From: UBA4732 sp963823075
Lineage (GTDB): Bacteria; Planctomycetota; Planctomycetia; Gemmatales; Gemmataceae
Direction of reading: 5' to 3'
Length of the DNA: 64,000 nt
Assembly: GCA_963823075.1 (NCBI GenBank)
Contig: CAWGKE010000010.1
Location: 491,959 to 555,958, forward strand
The first letter of the stretch is position 1, and each line of letters opens with the position of its first letter. The notes under the pieces are model-generated. The model had not been told where the DNA came from and ran no database searches. It saw only the letters and a program-made list of their open reading frames with translations. This document shows, one piece after another, positions 29,745 to 40,359 of the stretch. The translations under genes and the position numbers were made by a program.

Positions 29745-29883
29745 CGGTCACCTCCTGTCGTCGGTTCGGTTTCCGGCGGCCGCCGCCCTCTTGCGGGAGG
29801 GGCGAAGGTCCGCACTCTTCTCGTCCCATGCGCTATATAACAGGCGAACCGGCGGGCGGAAAGGCGGAAACGCCGTCCGTTCA

Positions 29884-29937
29884 GCCGCGACCCGAAGGGG
29901 AGCGCGTCGCCGCCCGCGCTCCCCTTCGGGTCGCGGC
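29884..29937. repeat. Perfect 23-bp hairpin, GCCGCGACC family
   Basis: The arms 29884-29906 and 29915-29937 are perfect complements around an eight-base loop. The arm is GCCGCGACCCGAAGGGGAGC plus GCG. It is nearly the same sequence as the in-gene hairpin at 6641 (GGCAG replaced by GAAGG). It lies 22 bp after the aldehyde dehydrogenase stop (minus strand). Confidence 0.92.
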
Positions 29938-29958
29938 CAACCAGCCAAGCCGCCGCAC

Positions 29959-31447
29959 TCACCCCAGGTTCACGTACACCGTCTTGACCTCGGTGTACAG
30001 TTGCAGGGCGTACTCGCCGAGTTCACGGCCGATCCCGCTCATCTTGAAGCCGCCGAACGGCGCCGCCGCGTCGAACACATCGTAGCAGTTGACCCACACC
30101 GTCCCGGCCCGCAACCCGTTGGCCAGCCGGTGCGCCTTGCCGATGTCGCGCGTCCATACGGCCGCCGCCAGGCCGTAAAACGTCTGGTTGCCGCGCTTCA
30201 CCACCTCATCCACGTCCTTGAACTTCAGCACGTTCATCACCGGCCCGAAAATCTCCTCCTTGGCGATCTTCATTTCATCCTTCACGTCGGCGAAAACCGT
30301 CGGCTCGATGAAGTAGCCGCGGTCGCCGACGCGCTGGCCGCCGGTCAGCAGCTTCGCGCCTTCCTTCTTGCCGGCGTCGATGTAGCCCATGATGCGGTCG
30401 AACTGCTCCTGCGACACCTGCGGCCCTTGCGTCGTTTCCGGGTCGAACGGGTCGCCGACCTTCTGCGACTTCGCCTTTTTCAGCACCTTCTCGACGAACT
30501 GAGTCGTGGACCTTCTCCTCGACGAACAGCCGGCTGCCGGCGCAGCAGCACTGGCCCTGGTTGAAGAACAGTCCGAAGTAGGCGCCCTCGACGGCGGCGT
30601 CGAGATCGGCGTCGGCGAAGACGACGTTGGGGCTTTTGCCGCCCAGTTCCAGGCTGACGCGTTTGAGGTTGCTCTTCGCGGCCGCCTCCATGATGATTTG
30701 GCCGGTTCGGCCCTCGCCGGTGAAGGCGACCTTGTCGACGTCCATGTGTCCGCTGAGGGCGGCGCCGGCCGTGGGACCGTAGCCAGGAACGACGTTGACG
30801 ACGCCGTCGGGGATGCCGGCCTCCTGGGCCAAGGCCGCCACGCGCAGGGCCGTCAGCGGCGTCTGCTCGGCCGGCTTGAGGACGACCGTGTTGCCGCACG
30901 CCAGGGCCGGGCCCCACTTCCACGCCTGCATCAAGAGCGGGAAGTTCCACGGGATGATCTGGCCGACGACGCCGACCGGTTCGTGGCGCGTGTAGCAGAA
31001 GTACGGCCCCTCGACGGGGATGGTCTTGCCGTGGTTCTTGTCGGCCCAGCCGGCGTAGTAGCGGTAGCACTTGACGGTCAGCGGCAGGTCGGCGCGAGCG
31101 CGTCGCGGTAGGGCTTGCCGTTGTCGAGCGATTCGAGGGCGGCCAGCTCCTCCTTGTGCTTCTCGATGAGGTCGGCGAGCTTGTTCAGCAGCCGGCCGCG
31201 CTCGGCGGCGCTCGATCTTCGACCAGGGGCCTTCCTCGAAGGCCTGGCGGGCGGCCTTGACGGCCAGATCGACGTCGGCCTTGTCGCCCTCGGCCACCTG
31301 GCAAATGGTTTCGCCGGTGGCGGGGTTGATGGTGGCGAAGGTCTTGCCGGAGACGCTGTCCAACCATTTGCCGCCGATGAACAGCGGTTGATCCTTGACC
31401 TTGGGCGGCTTGACGGTTCGACTCTTTTCACGGGTCGCGGTGGTCAT
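29959..31447 (-). CDS. Aldehyde dehydrogenase (NAD-dependent, ALDH superfamily), three frame breaks
   Basis: About 496 residues when bridged. The product oxidises aldehydes with NAD(P)+. The N-terminus is KVKDQPLFIGGKWLDSVSGK; VVGQIIPWNFPLLMQAWKWG is the cofactor region. The catalytic glutamate is in LELGGKSPN and the nucleophilic cysteine in FNQGQCCCAGSRLF. The C-terminal PFGGFKMSGIGRELGEYALQ closes the fold. The frame breaks near 31210, 31095 and 30500; each half matches the ALDH family, so indels in the sequence are likely. The ATG at 31447 has AGGAGG upstream. The real substrate cannot be assigned. Confidence 0.88.
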
Positions 31448-31684
31448 GGGGATGCCTCCTGGAGAGGGCGAGACATGAACGGGTTGGTGTGCGGGATTGT
31501 CTCACCGGCGAGCGGGGGCGTCAAGCGGTTGGATTCGACGTTCATCCGCGCCGCCGTGCCGGAGCGGCGGTCAGGCACGGCGCCCCGTTGTCAAAAATCC
31601 CGGCACTCCGTATGCAAATTTCAGCGATTTACTTTGAAGGCGTTCAGGCACAGCACCCCCTGGTCCAAGGAGTGGCCCGTGTCG

Positions 31685-32294
31685 ATGCCGAATTCCGCTC
31701 CGAATGCACCTGGTTCGATCACGGCCCTCCTCGCGCGCTTGAAGCAGGGCGACCATGACGCCGTCGCCTTGCTCTGGCAGCGCTACTACCCGCGCCTGGT
31801 CGGCCTGGCGCAAGAAACTGCAATCCACGTCGCGCCGGGTCGCCGACGAGGAGGACGCCGCCCTCAGCGCCTTCGACAGCTTCTGCCGTCGGGCCGAACA
31901 GGGACAATTCCCCGACCTGAAGGACCGCGACGGCCTGTGGGCGCTGCTGGTCATCCTCACGGCCCGCAAGGCGGCCGACCTCATCAAACACCACACACGC
32001 GACAAGCGCGGGGGCGGCGACGTTGGCGGGGACTCGGCCCTCAGCCCGGCTGGCGACGGCGGCGCGGCCGGCCTCGATGGTCTGGCGGGCGACGAGCCGA
32101 CGCCGGAGGAGGCCGCCTTGCTGGCCGAGGAACTGGAAAGCCTGCTCGGCCGGCTGCGGGAACCCAAACTGCGCCAGGTGGCGGTGTGGAAACTGGAAGG
32201 CTTCAGCAACGCCGAGATCGCGCAGAAGCAGAGCTGCTCGACACCGACCATCGAACGCCGGTTGGCCATTATTCGGCGGCTGTTAAGCCCATGA
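31685..32294 (+). CDS. ECF sigma factor, one frame break
   Basis: About 202 residues. Region 2 is visible as DAVALLWQRYYPRLVGLA and, after the break near 31812, KKLQSTSRRVADEEDAALSA. Region 4 is REPKLRQVAVWKLEGFSNAE plus IAQKQSCSTPTIERRLAII, a helix-turn-helix for the -35 box. It belongs to the planctomycete ECF groups that pair with a Hanks-type kinase, and indeed the kinase gene begins 48 bp downstream. The likely start is the ATG at 31685. It would direct transcription of genes in response to a signal passed through the kinase. Confidence 0.82.
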
Positions 32295-33274
32295 TGAGGG
32301 GTTGCAGCCCTGTTTGTCGATTACCTCATCAGGAGGTGGCGCATGGCCGAGTCGTCCGCGTTGCTGGCCGAGCTGTCCGAGGAAGCCGTGTGGCGGCTGG
32401 AGGAGACGTGCTGCCGTTTTGAACAGGCCTGGCAGTCGGGCCAGCAGCTGCGGCTGGAGGACTTCCTGGGCGGGACGGAAGGAGCGGAGCGGCTGGCTGT
32501 GTTGCGCGAGCTGCTCCGCCTGGACGTGCATTACCGCCGCCAGGCCGGCGAGGCGCCTTCCGCGCAGGACTACGCCACGCGCTTCCCCAATGCCGCCGCT
32601 CTGCTGAACGAGATGTTCCCCGGCTCCTCCGAGGGCGGCGGGTCGCCGCCGGCGCCGGGCCCCAATGACACAAGCCCCGACGCCGGGCGCACAGGCCCGT
32701 ACCTTGAGGCCGTGAACTCGGGTAACGGGGAGGCGTCGGCGAAGGAGGCCGATCCGTCCGGCCTTGGCTCTTCCTCTGGCGCCCCGCCGGTGAGCCGCTT
32801 CCAGGTGCTGCGGTTCCACGCGGCCGGCGCCCTGGGCGAGGTGTTCGTGGCCCAGGACGGGGAGTTGCACCGCGAGGTGGCGCTCAAGGAGATCAAGCGG
32901 GGGCGCGCCGGCCATGAGGAGAGTCGGGCGCGGTTCGTCCTGGAGGCGGAGATCTCCGGCAACCTCGAGCACCCGGGGATCGTGCCGGTCTACGGAATGG
33001 GCTCCCACCCCGATGGGAGGCCTTATTATGCCATGCGCTTCATCCGGGGCGAAACCCTGGCGGCGGCGATTAAGAGCCTATCCCAAAACCCCTGCCGCCC
33101 TCCAGGTGATCCAGGCGCAGGCGAAGTGGAGGAAGGCTTTGTAATTGGGGACTTTTTTCTCCCAGCGGATCAACAGTCGTCGGAAGCGGTTCATCCAACT
33201 ATGCGTCCGCTCCACCACCCAGCGCCGCGCCCGATACCCGGGGATCTTCTCCCTCGACTCCGCCTTGGCCCCCC

Positions 33275-34517
33275 CAGGAGGATTGCATAGTCACAACTTC
33301 TTTCGGGCTATGAGGTCAATCGCTTGCTCGACATCCCAGCCCAGGGCGTCGGCGCGTGCGCAGGGGCAGGTCGTCCTCCGGGTCGGCGGTCGCCCGCAGC
33401 ACTGTCACGACCGCGTTGAGTAGCACGGCGAAGCCCAGCGCCACCCCCGCCTGGGTGCTATAGTGCCGGTCCTCGTCCCACCAGCGATCCTTGATGAAGT
33501 GCAAGCCGTTCTCCACCTGCCAGTGGCCGCGCACCGCCGCCAGCAGGCCGTCCGGCGTCACGCACCCCGGGTCCAGGGCGGTCGCGAAGTAGCGCGTCTC
33601 CGTTTTCGGATCGGCCTCGCCGCCCCGCGTCTCGCTATCGACCCGCAGCAGGATCCGCAGGCCCGGGAACGACAGCTTCTCCCGGGCGTAGTCGGCGGTC
33701 TCGACATCCAGCCACAGCCGCCGCGTCACCACCGCGCCCCCTTTTTTTCTCGCGTCCCCGCGTCGGCCGTCTCGGGGGTCGCGTCGGCGAACGCCGTTTG
33801 CGCGGCCTCGTGCAGATCGGGCTGGTTGTCCTTGATCGCGAACAGGTAGGCGCGGCCGGCCTCGACGATGAGCCGGGCCAGCGGCCGCTGGCAGAACAGG
33901 GCGTCGCCAGTCAACAGCCGCAGCGCCGGGTGGGCGGCGAACAGCTCGCCCAGGTGGGCCTTGAGGACCTCCGGCTCGGTCTCCTTGCCGTCGCCGACGG
34001 CCCACTGAGCCAGGCAGATATGGGCGTCGTGGGCGAAGACGTTGAGGACGTGGATGGGGTCGCCGTCGGCGTCGTGGCCCTGCTTGCTGGTCTTGCCGTC
34101 CACGGCTGCCGTCCGCACCGGCTCGCGGGCGAGCAGGCCGGCCAGCCAGCGGCACAGGGCGTCCTGGAACTCGGCCAAGGAGTAAGCGGCGGTGACGCGC
34201 GTCAGGGTGGTGGCGTGGGGGGCGTAGCGGCGGGTGAAGCCCAGGGCCGGGCGCAGGGCGTCCCAGTGGGCCTTGGCCCAGCGGGCGATGGTGGCGAAGT
34301 CCGTTTGCCGGCACAGCAGGCCGAGGAAGGTGAGGGCCAGGACGGCGGCGAAGGGGTGGCGGATGCCGCGGCGGCAGCGAGGATCGGTTAGCAGCTGCAA
34401 GGCGGCGAGAAGGGTCGTGGCGGGTGCGGCAGACATAGGAGTCCTTCCGGGTGCGGAATAGTCAAAGTGCGTCCAGTCAACAGGATAACGACCAAAATAG
34501 ACTTTGCAATCGTCCTG
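33275..34517 (-). mobile_element. ISAs1-family element nested in the IS5 transposase
   Basis: 1,243 bp. Inverted ends are CAGGAGGATTGCATAGTC (33275-33292) and CAGGACGATTGCAAAGTC (read inward from 34517), 16 of 18 matching. A 10-bp target duplication TTGGCCCCCC lies at 33265-33274 and 34518-34527, in the family's 8-10 bp range. It was inserted after the IS5 element had entered the kinase gene. Confidence 0.95.
33316..34436 (-). CDS. ISAs1-family transposase, -1 frame change at a slippery site
   Basis: About 373 residues from the ATG at 34436. The N-terminal region RRGIRHPFAAVLALTFLGLL is a conserved ISAs1 block; catalytic residues sit in VRTAAVDGKTSKQ and LLTGDALFCQRPLARLIVEA, and the glutamate in HWQVENGLHFIKDRWWDEDR. 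The frame changes by -1 at A-AAA-AAG (33741-33747, minus strand), a classic slippery heptamer, then continues GGAVVTRRLWLDVETADYAR. This may be programmed frameshifting, but a lost base in the homopolymer is equally possible because ISAs1 transposases are normally single frames. Confidence 0.88.
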
Positions 34518-37500
34518 TTGGCCCCCCGGCGCTTCTTGACCGGGATGTGGGCTGTGTAACCCCAGCGGGCCACCAGCTCCCGCACCGAGGGGTAGTCATA
34601 CCCCTTGTCCCCCAGAAAGTGCTGCGGCTTCTCCGGCGTGGGCTCGGGTCGCTCGATCGGGATGCTGTCCAGGGTGGCTTCGACCAGTTTCATGTCGGCC
34701 CGGTTGGCCCCGGCCACCTCCAGGCCCAGCGGCACGCCTCGGCCGTCCGTCAGCAGCGAACGCTTCGTGCCCTTTTTGGCCCGATCGGTGGGGTTCTTGC
34801 CCGTCTTTTTTCCCCCCGAGCGGGGCCTTGGTCATGGTCCCGTCCAGGCTCTGCCATTCCCAGTCGATGCCGATCTTGTCGTCGTACTCGTGCAAGGCCT
34901 TTTGCCACAGCTGGCGGAACAGCCCCCGCTTTTGCCAGCGTTGGAAGTAGCGGTGCAGACTGCTGCCGGAGCCGAACTCGGGCGGGGCGGCCTTCCAGTG
35001 GCCGCCGGTACGCAGGACGTAGAAAATGCCGTCCAACACCTGGCGTTGGGGCAAGGGCGGCCGTCCCCCCTTGCGGGAGCGGCGCACCTTGGGCAACAGG
35101 GGTTCGATGCGTTCCCAGAGGGCGTCCGGGATACGGAAAGTATCGACAACCGTTTCACGAGAAGCGGCCATGACTCTGCTCCGGTTAGGTAGATAAGTGG
35201 CTACTTATATTATACCCTCCGACCGGGTTTTGGGATAGGCTCTAAGCGTTTCCATGACAACGCCCCGGTTCGGTTCGACTCCCTGGGGTTCCGGCAGTTG
35301 CTGGGCCGTTTGGTAGCGGTCTGTCAGGCGATCGCGTATGCCCATAGCCGGGGCGTGCTTCACCGGGACGTCAAGCCGGACAACATCATGCTGGGGAAGT
35401 TCGGCGAGACCCTCGTGGTGGACTGGGGCCTCGCCAAGGTCGTGGGCCGACCGGACGCCGGCGCGGCAGCCCCGGGCGAGGAAGGGCCGCTGAACCCGGC
35501 GGGGGGCGGGCGCGCACACGCGACGGTGGGCGTGGCAGGGACGCCGGCGTTCATGAGTCCGGAGCAGGCGGCGGGAAAAGTGGAGAAGCTTGGCCCGGCG
35601 ACGGACGTGTACAGCCTGGGGGCGACGCTGTACGTGCTGCTGACGAACCGGCCGCCGTTCCACGGGAAGGTGGACGAGGTGTTGAAACAGGTGGAACGCG
35701 GCGAGTGGCTGCCGCCGCGGAAGGTGAACGGGTCGGCGCCGGCGGCGCTGGACGCCGTCTGTCGCAAGGCGATGGCGTTGCGTCCGGAGGATCGGTACAC
35801 CTCGGCGCAGGCCCTGGCGGAAGACGTGGAAGAATGGCTGGCGGACGAACCGGTCAAGGCCCATGCGGAGCCGGCCGGAGCGCGGCTGCGGCGCTGGATG
35901 CGGAAACGCCCGCGGCGGGTGACGGCGGCGGTGGTGCTGCTTGCGACGGCGGTGATCGGCCTGACGGTCGGGAACGTGCTCCTGGAGAGGAGCAACCGCG
36001 AGACGCAGGCCAGTTTGGAAATGGTCGAAACGCAGTCGGAACACATCCTTGCGGCTGTGACGCAGGACCTGCTCCTGAACGAGTCGGCGTCGCAGCCGCT
36101 GCGGCAGGACCTGCTGCTCGAGATCATCGGGAACTATGAGCAGTTCCTGAAGGATCGGCCCGGGACTCCGCACATCCGGCACATGTATGCGGAGGCGAAG
36201 CGGCAGCTGGGGGAGTTGGACGCCGAGTTGGTGGGCCGGATGGGGGAGGCGGAGTCGCTGTTGGATCAGGCCGTGACGGAGCACGAGGAACTGGTTCGGC
36301 AGGACCCGACGAACCGGGACCTGCGGTTTGGCCTGGCCCACGCCTACCAGTCGCGAGCAAACTTCCTGGCCCAGTCAGACCGGCCCGAAGAGGCGAAGGC
36401 GGAGGTGGACTTGGCGATCGAGCTTCTGAAACCGCTGCGGGACGAGGAGCCGCTGAACATCCAATTCCTGGACCTGCTTGCACGGAGCTACGCCGTGCGC
36501 GCCACGGTGGATGGCGACCTGGGCGACACAAGCACGGGCCTCGACGACAACCAGCAGGCCCTGGAGGTCAGTGAAAAAGTGCTCAACATTTTGAACAATT
36601 CGGGGAACGATATGGAGGGGCAGCTTCCGCTCGACCCGACGCGGCACCCCCTGGGGAGAATTAGCCTCCTGGCGAATCCCGGACCGCTCAGCGTTTATCG
36701 TGCGCGCTACCTCCTTCCACTCGCGCGTGGTTATACCCGGCAGGGGGTCTTGCTGAACCGGGCCGGGCGGAACGCCGAAGCCGCCCAGGTGCTGCAGGAA
36801 GCGATCGCGGCCTATCGGGAGTTGCTGGAACAAAATCCACGGGCCGGCCCGTTTCGCCACGGGCTGGCCCTGGCTCTGCTCCATGCCGGCCGAATCCAGA
36901 CGGAACTCGGTTGGCCGGCGCGCGCCGAGCCGGCTCTGCGGGAGGCCCTGGAGAGATTGCAGGAAGTGGTCCGAGACGAGCCGTTCGTTCCCGAATACAA
37001 AGCCACCCGGCTGTTGGCCGCCGGCTTCCTGGGGGAGACCCTGTACCGGTGCGGCCGGACGGGCGAGGCCGTCAATCTGCTTGGCGAGATCGACCGGGAG
37101 GGAGAGGACGTTCTCGGCGGCCCCCACACGAGCCGCCAGCTGCGGGCGCAGTACGTCCATTTGCTCCACGTGCTGGGTTGCCTGCAGCTCGAGACCGGAG
37201 ACCTCGACGCGAGTCTGGCGACGTGCCAGAAAACCCGGGAAAAGTTGATGCAAGCCATCCAGGAGGCGCCGGGCGATCGCTCGCTCCGCCGCGACGCCCT
37301 GGGGAACCGGGAGGCCCTGGCCCGCGGCCGCTTCCTGAAACGGGACCTCAGCGGCGACGCCCGGATCGCCGAGCAGCAACAAATCCTGGCCGAGCGGAAG
37401 ACTCTCGCGACGACGGATGTTCCGGCGCGAGCCTTCCAGGGGGACGCGGCCGGTTCGGCCGCCGTCCTGGCCGGCCTGCTGCTCCAGGCGGATCGCCCCA

Positions 37501-38205
37501 CTGAGGCGCTGAAATGCGTGGAGGCGGTCCTGCCGGACCAGGAGCGGTTCGTGCGGGAGGAGCGGGACCGGGTCCTGACGCAGGCTTCGGCGAATCCCTT
37601 CGCGGCGACGCAGGACGAATCTGGCAAGGTTGACCTGCGGCAGTTCCGGGACGCCATCTTCTTCCGAAAACCCAGGCCCTTCGTCCCCGAGGCCGCGGAA
37701 CCGCGCCGCCGGTGGGCCGACCTCCTCGCCCGGAAAGGCGCGGCGCTGGCCCGGTTGGGCCGGGACGACGCCGCACGCGAGGCCGTGCAACAGGCCGTCG
37801 CCTTGACCGAGGGCCTGCTCCGCGGGGACGGCGAGCCACAGTGCCCACCGACCTCCCCGGAATCGGTCTGGTCCTTCCTGGCAGGGGAACTCGCCCGGCA
37901 GGAGCCTAGCTGCCAGTACGGCCTGGCCTGCCGCCTCGCCCTGGCCTCGTCCCTGCCCGACCACGCCGGCCGCGACGACCCCGCCGGCCGGGCGGTGCAG
38001 GCCCTGCGCGGCCTCATCGTCTCCGGGTTCGACAACGCGTACCGGCTCCGCACCGACCCCGCCCTGGACCCCCTGCGGCGACGACCCGACTTCGGGAAGC
38101 TGGTCGGCGACCTGGAGGCACGAGTCGGGAAGAAGACCCCTTGAACGGAGGGGAGAACGTCCTCCCCTCCCGCGAAGAAGCGGCCATCAACCAAGGAGTT
38201 CCCCC

Positions 38206-39290
38206 ATGTGGGTTCGACGACGAACGGCCTTCACCCTGCTTGAGCTGCTGGTGGTGATCGGCATCATCGGCGTCCTGCTCGGACTGCTCCTGCCCGCAGT
38301 CCAGAAGGTCCGCGAGTCCGCCAGCCGCATGACCTGCGAGAACAACCTCAAACAGATCGCCCTGGCCGCCCACACCTACGAGTCCGAACACGGGTACTTT
38401 CCCCCGGGGCTGAACGTCAGCCCGAACTCCGTCGATCCCAACCCGCAGTGGAACTGGCCCCAGCCCTGGAGCGGCCCGTACACGGGTTGCCTGGCCTACC
38501 TGCTGCCCTACGTCGAATAGGGCAACACCTACAACGCCCTTTACCAGTTCGATCCCGGCCTATTCCAGCTCAACACCACCAGCCCCGCCTGGGCTTACGG
38601 CTATGGGCCCTGGGACTTCCAGGATCCCGCTGTACCGGTGACGATGCACAACGGCACGGGCAAAGGCTACCCGAAGGCGGCCAACACAACGATCAAGACG
38701 TTCCTGTGTCCCTCCGACAACATGGGCGGCGACTCGAATCCTCAGCTGGGCGTCATCGATGGCACGTTGTTCAACACGACTCCCCCGGTCGGTTGGTACG
38801 TTTGCAATGAGGTGGTCCTCAACGTACCGAACTACGGACGGGAGCTTGGACGCAGCAACTACCTGGGCGTCGGAGGGGCCTTCGGACAGGTTCAGCCCGG
38901 AGACCCGACCCACGCCCAAGTGTGGCGCAGTACACCGGCATCTATTACGCCAATTCCAAGACCCGCGCCACCGACATCACCGACGGCCTCTCGAACACAA
39001 TGGCCTTCGGTGAGTACCTCGCCGGCGTCCACACGAATGGCACGCGCGATGCGGAGTTGTCCTGGATGGGGGCCGGGTGGCTCGCTACCAAGTGGGGCCT
39101 CGCCCCCGTATACGGCCCGCAAGGCAACGATTACATCGACTTCTGGCAGTTCCAGAGCCGGCACGGCGGGATCGTCAATTTCGCCTTCGCCGACGGGTCG
39201 GTGCGCGGCATCAGCCAGACGGCGGACTTCAACGCCTTCATCGCGGCGTCGGGGATGAACGACGGCCAGCCGCAGCCGGACATCCCCTGA
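38206..39290 (+). pseudogene. DUF1559 protein with pilin-like N-terminus; amber codon and frame break
   Basis: A planctomycete DUF1559 protein. MWVRRRTAFTLLELLVVIGI is a type-IV-prepilin/pseudopilin N-terminus with the glycine-less but typical FTLLELLVV helix; LPAVQKVRESASRMTCENNL is the family signature. An in-frame TAG at 38518-38520 (QGNTYNAL would read CAG there) and a frame break near 38920 interrupt it. The last frame, QYTGIYYANSKTRATDITDG, reaches the characteristic C-terminal HGGIVNFAFADGSVRGIS and a TGA at 39290. The role of these abundant surface-linked proteins is unknown. It follows the kinase gene by 61 bp. Confidence 0.85.
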
Positions 39291-39366
39291 CTACGGAGGC
39301 GGAGCCTGCCTGCGCGGGCCCAATTCCGTTGCGGCCGCCCACACCCACCAACTGCGAGGATTCGCC

Positions 39367-39534
39367 ATGCGCTCCCTGCGACCACTCCTGCTCGCCGGCC
39401 TGCTGCTGCTCGCCGGACTCCTTGTGGGCTGCAACCAGGAGCCCCCGCGAATGAAGAACCAGCCGCCCAATACAGACCCGGGAACGGGTGGGTATACCAC
39501 GCCGGCGGGAAAGTTCAAACAGGGAGGCCAATAG
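39367..39534 (+). CDS. Tiny lipoprotein after DUF1559
   Basis: A 55-residue protein: MRSLRPLLLAGLLLLAGLLV, then GCNQEPPRMKNQPPNTDPGT and GGYTTPAGKFKQGGQ. LLVGC is a lipobox, so cysteine 21 would be lipidated and the rest is a short flexible tail. Such short lipoproteins are often encoded directly after DUF1559 genes. It starts 77 bp after the DUF1559 stop and is likely in the same transcript. The frame is intact. No binding motif is visible. Confidence 0.75.
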   Translation: MRSLRPLLLAGLLLLAGLLVGCNQEPPRMKNQPPNTDPGTGGYTTPAGKFKQGGQ

Positions 39535-39585
39535 GGGGCGCACTTCTTGCCTGCATCCGCCCCCGGATGCGTCGGGGTGTTGGAT

Positions 39586-40125
39586 TCACCCCGGCGGCCG
39601 CTGAAAGCCGATCTTGCCCTTCGCCGGTTCGGGCGGCTTCTCCATCATCTGGCGCAGCACCTCAACGATGGTCTTGATCTGGTCGCCGTGCAGCTGGACG
39701 GTTTCGCCGAGTTTGGTGATCTGCTCCACCAACTCGCCCGGCGTCGCCAGCAGCCGACGCAGCCGGATAAAAGCCCGCATGATCTCGATGTTCACCCGCA
39801 CCGCCGTGGGGGAACGAAGGACGCTGGAGAGCATGGCGATGCCGTGTTCGGTGAAGACCCAGGGCAATTGGCGGCGCCCGCCGCGCCCCTCCTTTGATAG
39901 CACAGTTTGTGATATCAAAGCTGTAAACTCTTGCTGCGTAAGCCGAAACGCAAAATCACTGGGGAAGCGTTCGGCGTTGCGCTGCACGGCTTGATTGAGG
40001 GCCGCGGTCGTCACGCCGTAAAATCGAGCCAGGTCGGAATCGAGCAGAACGCGCTGGCCGCGCACGATCTGAATGGTGCGCTCGATCTGCTCCGCCCGGA
40101 TCGTCGCGGGAGTTGCTTTTGCCAT
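39586..40125 (-). CDS. ORF6N-domain (KilA-N-like) DNA-binding protein
   Basis: A 179-residue protein. IQIVRGQRVLLDSDLARFYG, LNQAVQRNAERFPSDFAFRL and LPWVFTEHGIAMLSSVLRSP are the ORF6N signature, a phage/mobile-element-linked DNA-binding module. The C-terminal part (ELVEQITKLGETVQLHGDQI) is helical. The function is unproven; ORF6N proteins are thought to be regulators. A near-perfect palindrome lies inside the gene (39894-39918) and a perfect one 53 bases upstream of its start (40178-40202), suggesting self-regulation. The ATG at 40125 was chosen at the start of the domain. Confidence 0.85.
   Translation of the reverse strand: MAKATPATIRAEQIERTIQIVRGQRVLLDSDLARFYGVTTAALNQAVQRNAERFPSDFAFRLTQQEFTALISQTVLSKEGRGGRRQLPWVFTEHGIAMLSSVLRSPTAVRVNIEIMRAFIRLRRLLATPGELVEQITKLGETVQLHGDQIKTIVEVLRQMMEKPPEPAKGKIGFQRPPG
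39894..39918. promoter_or_regulatory. Near-palindrome inside the ORF6N gene, 23/25 match to the upstream palindrome
   Basis: The 25 bases read TTGATAGCACAG, T, TTGTGATATCAA. They differ at two positions from the perfect palindrome at 40178-40202. In the gene they encode LISQTVLSK. An internal operator is possible, but the sequence also has a coding role. Confidence 0.7.
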
Positions 40126-40177
40126 GCCAACAAAATAGCCGTTGGGGAGACAAAGACAATGGGGCGCCCGCTGCCGT

Positions 40178-40202
40178 TTGATATCACAATTTGTGATATC
40201 AA
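40178..40202. promoter_or_regulatory. Perfect 25-bp palindrome upstream of the ORF6N gene
   Basis: The arms TTGATATCACAA and TTGTGATATCAA are exact complements around one central T. It lies 53 bases upstream of the ORF6N start. A dimeric regulator, most simply ORF6N itself, could bind here. If read on the minus strand the palindrome would encode LISQIVIS, the same motif as inside the gene, so it may be a remnant of a second ORF6N copy. Confidence 0.75.
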
Positions 40203-40359
40203 GTTGCTAAACCCTTGCAGCATCATCGCATAGGTAAATCCTCGCGCCCGCCTCCACAACAACTGTCAGCCGATCTCCCTGGAACGGCGCCTGGCAAGGC
40301 CGCGCCACCCCGCCTATAAATGAGAGAGCATCGCTCCGCGTCCCCGGTGAGGAGGCGTC

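Larger units (their letters stand above)
33078..35171 (-). pseudogene. IS5-family transposase, interrupted by ISAs1 and one extra base
   Basis: From MAASRETVVDTFRIPDALWE at 35171. DGIFYVLRTGGHWKAAP is the DUF4096-like N-terminal region; the first catalytic aspartate is in WQSLDGTMTKA, the second in HFLGDKGYDYPSVRELVARW, and the glutamate in RRWVVERTHSWMNRFRRLLI, which lies on the far side of the ISAs1 element. If 33275-34527 is removed and one base is dropped in the A6 run at 34811-34816, a single 279-residue frame appears (KKRRGAKAESREKIPGYRAR across the junction). It is inactive in this copy. Confidence 0.9.
33074..35242 (-). mobile_element. IS5-family element inserted in the kinase gene, itself carrying an ISAs1 element
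   Basis: Perfect 18-bp terminal inverted repeats lie at 33074-33091 (GAGCCTATCCCAAAACCC) and 35225-35242. The target duplication is TAA (33071-33073 and 35243-35245), a 3-bp TNA site as usual for the IS1031/IS427-type members of IS5. Subtracting the internal element leaves about 916 bp, a normal IS5 size. The transposase stop codon lies inside the left repeat. Confidence 0.95.
32343..38144 (+). pseudogene. Hanks-type Ser/Thr kinase with TPR-like C-terminus, split by nested insertion sequences
   Basis: The ATG at 32343 follows AGGAGG. The first part runs to residue about 243 (VALKEIKRG with the ATP lysine; MRFIRGETLAAAIK). The gene is cut after the TAA at 33071-33073 by a 2,169-bp insertion and resumes at 35246 as KRFHDNAPVRFDSLGFRQLL. 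Removing 33074-35245 restores one open frame of exactly 1,210 codons. The second part has HRDVKPDN, DWGLAK (a DFG variant), GTPAFMSPEQA, a membrane helix (TAAVVLLATAVIGLTVGNVL) and helical TPR-like repeats to LRGLIVSGFDNAYR. In the present form no full kinase can be made. The upstream ECF gene and downstream DUF1559 gene form its natural module. Confidence 0.92.

Noticed and set aside
35298..38144. The second half of the kinase as an independent gene
   Set aside because: It starts in the middle of the kinase domain, and precise removal of the insertion restores one frame with the upstream part.
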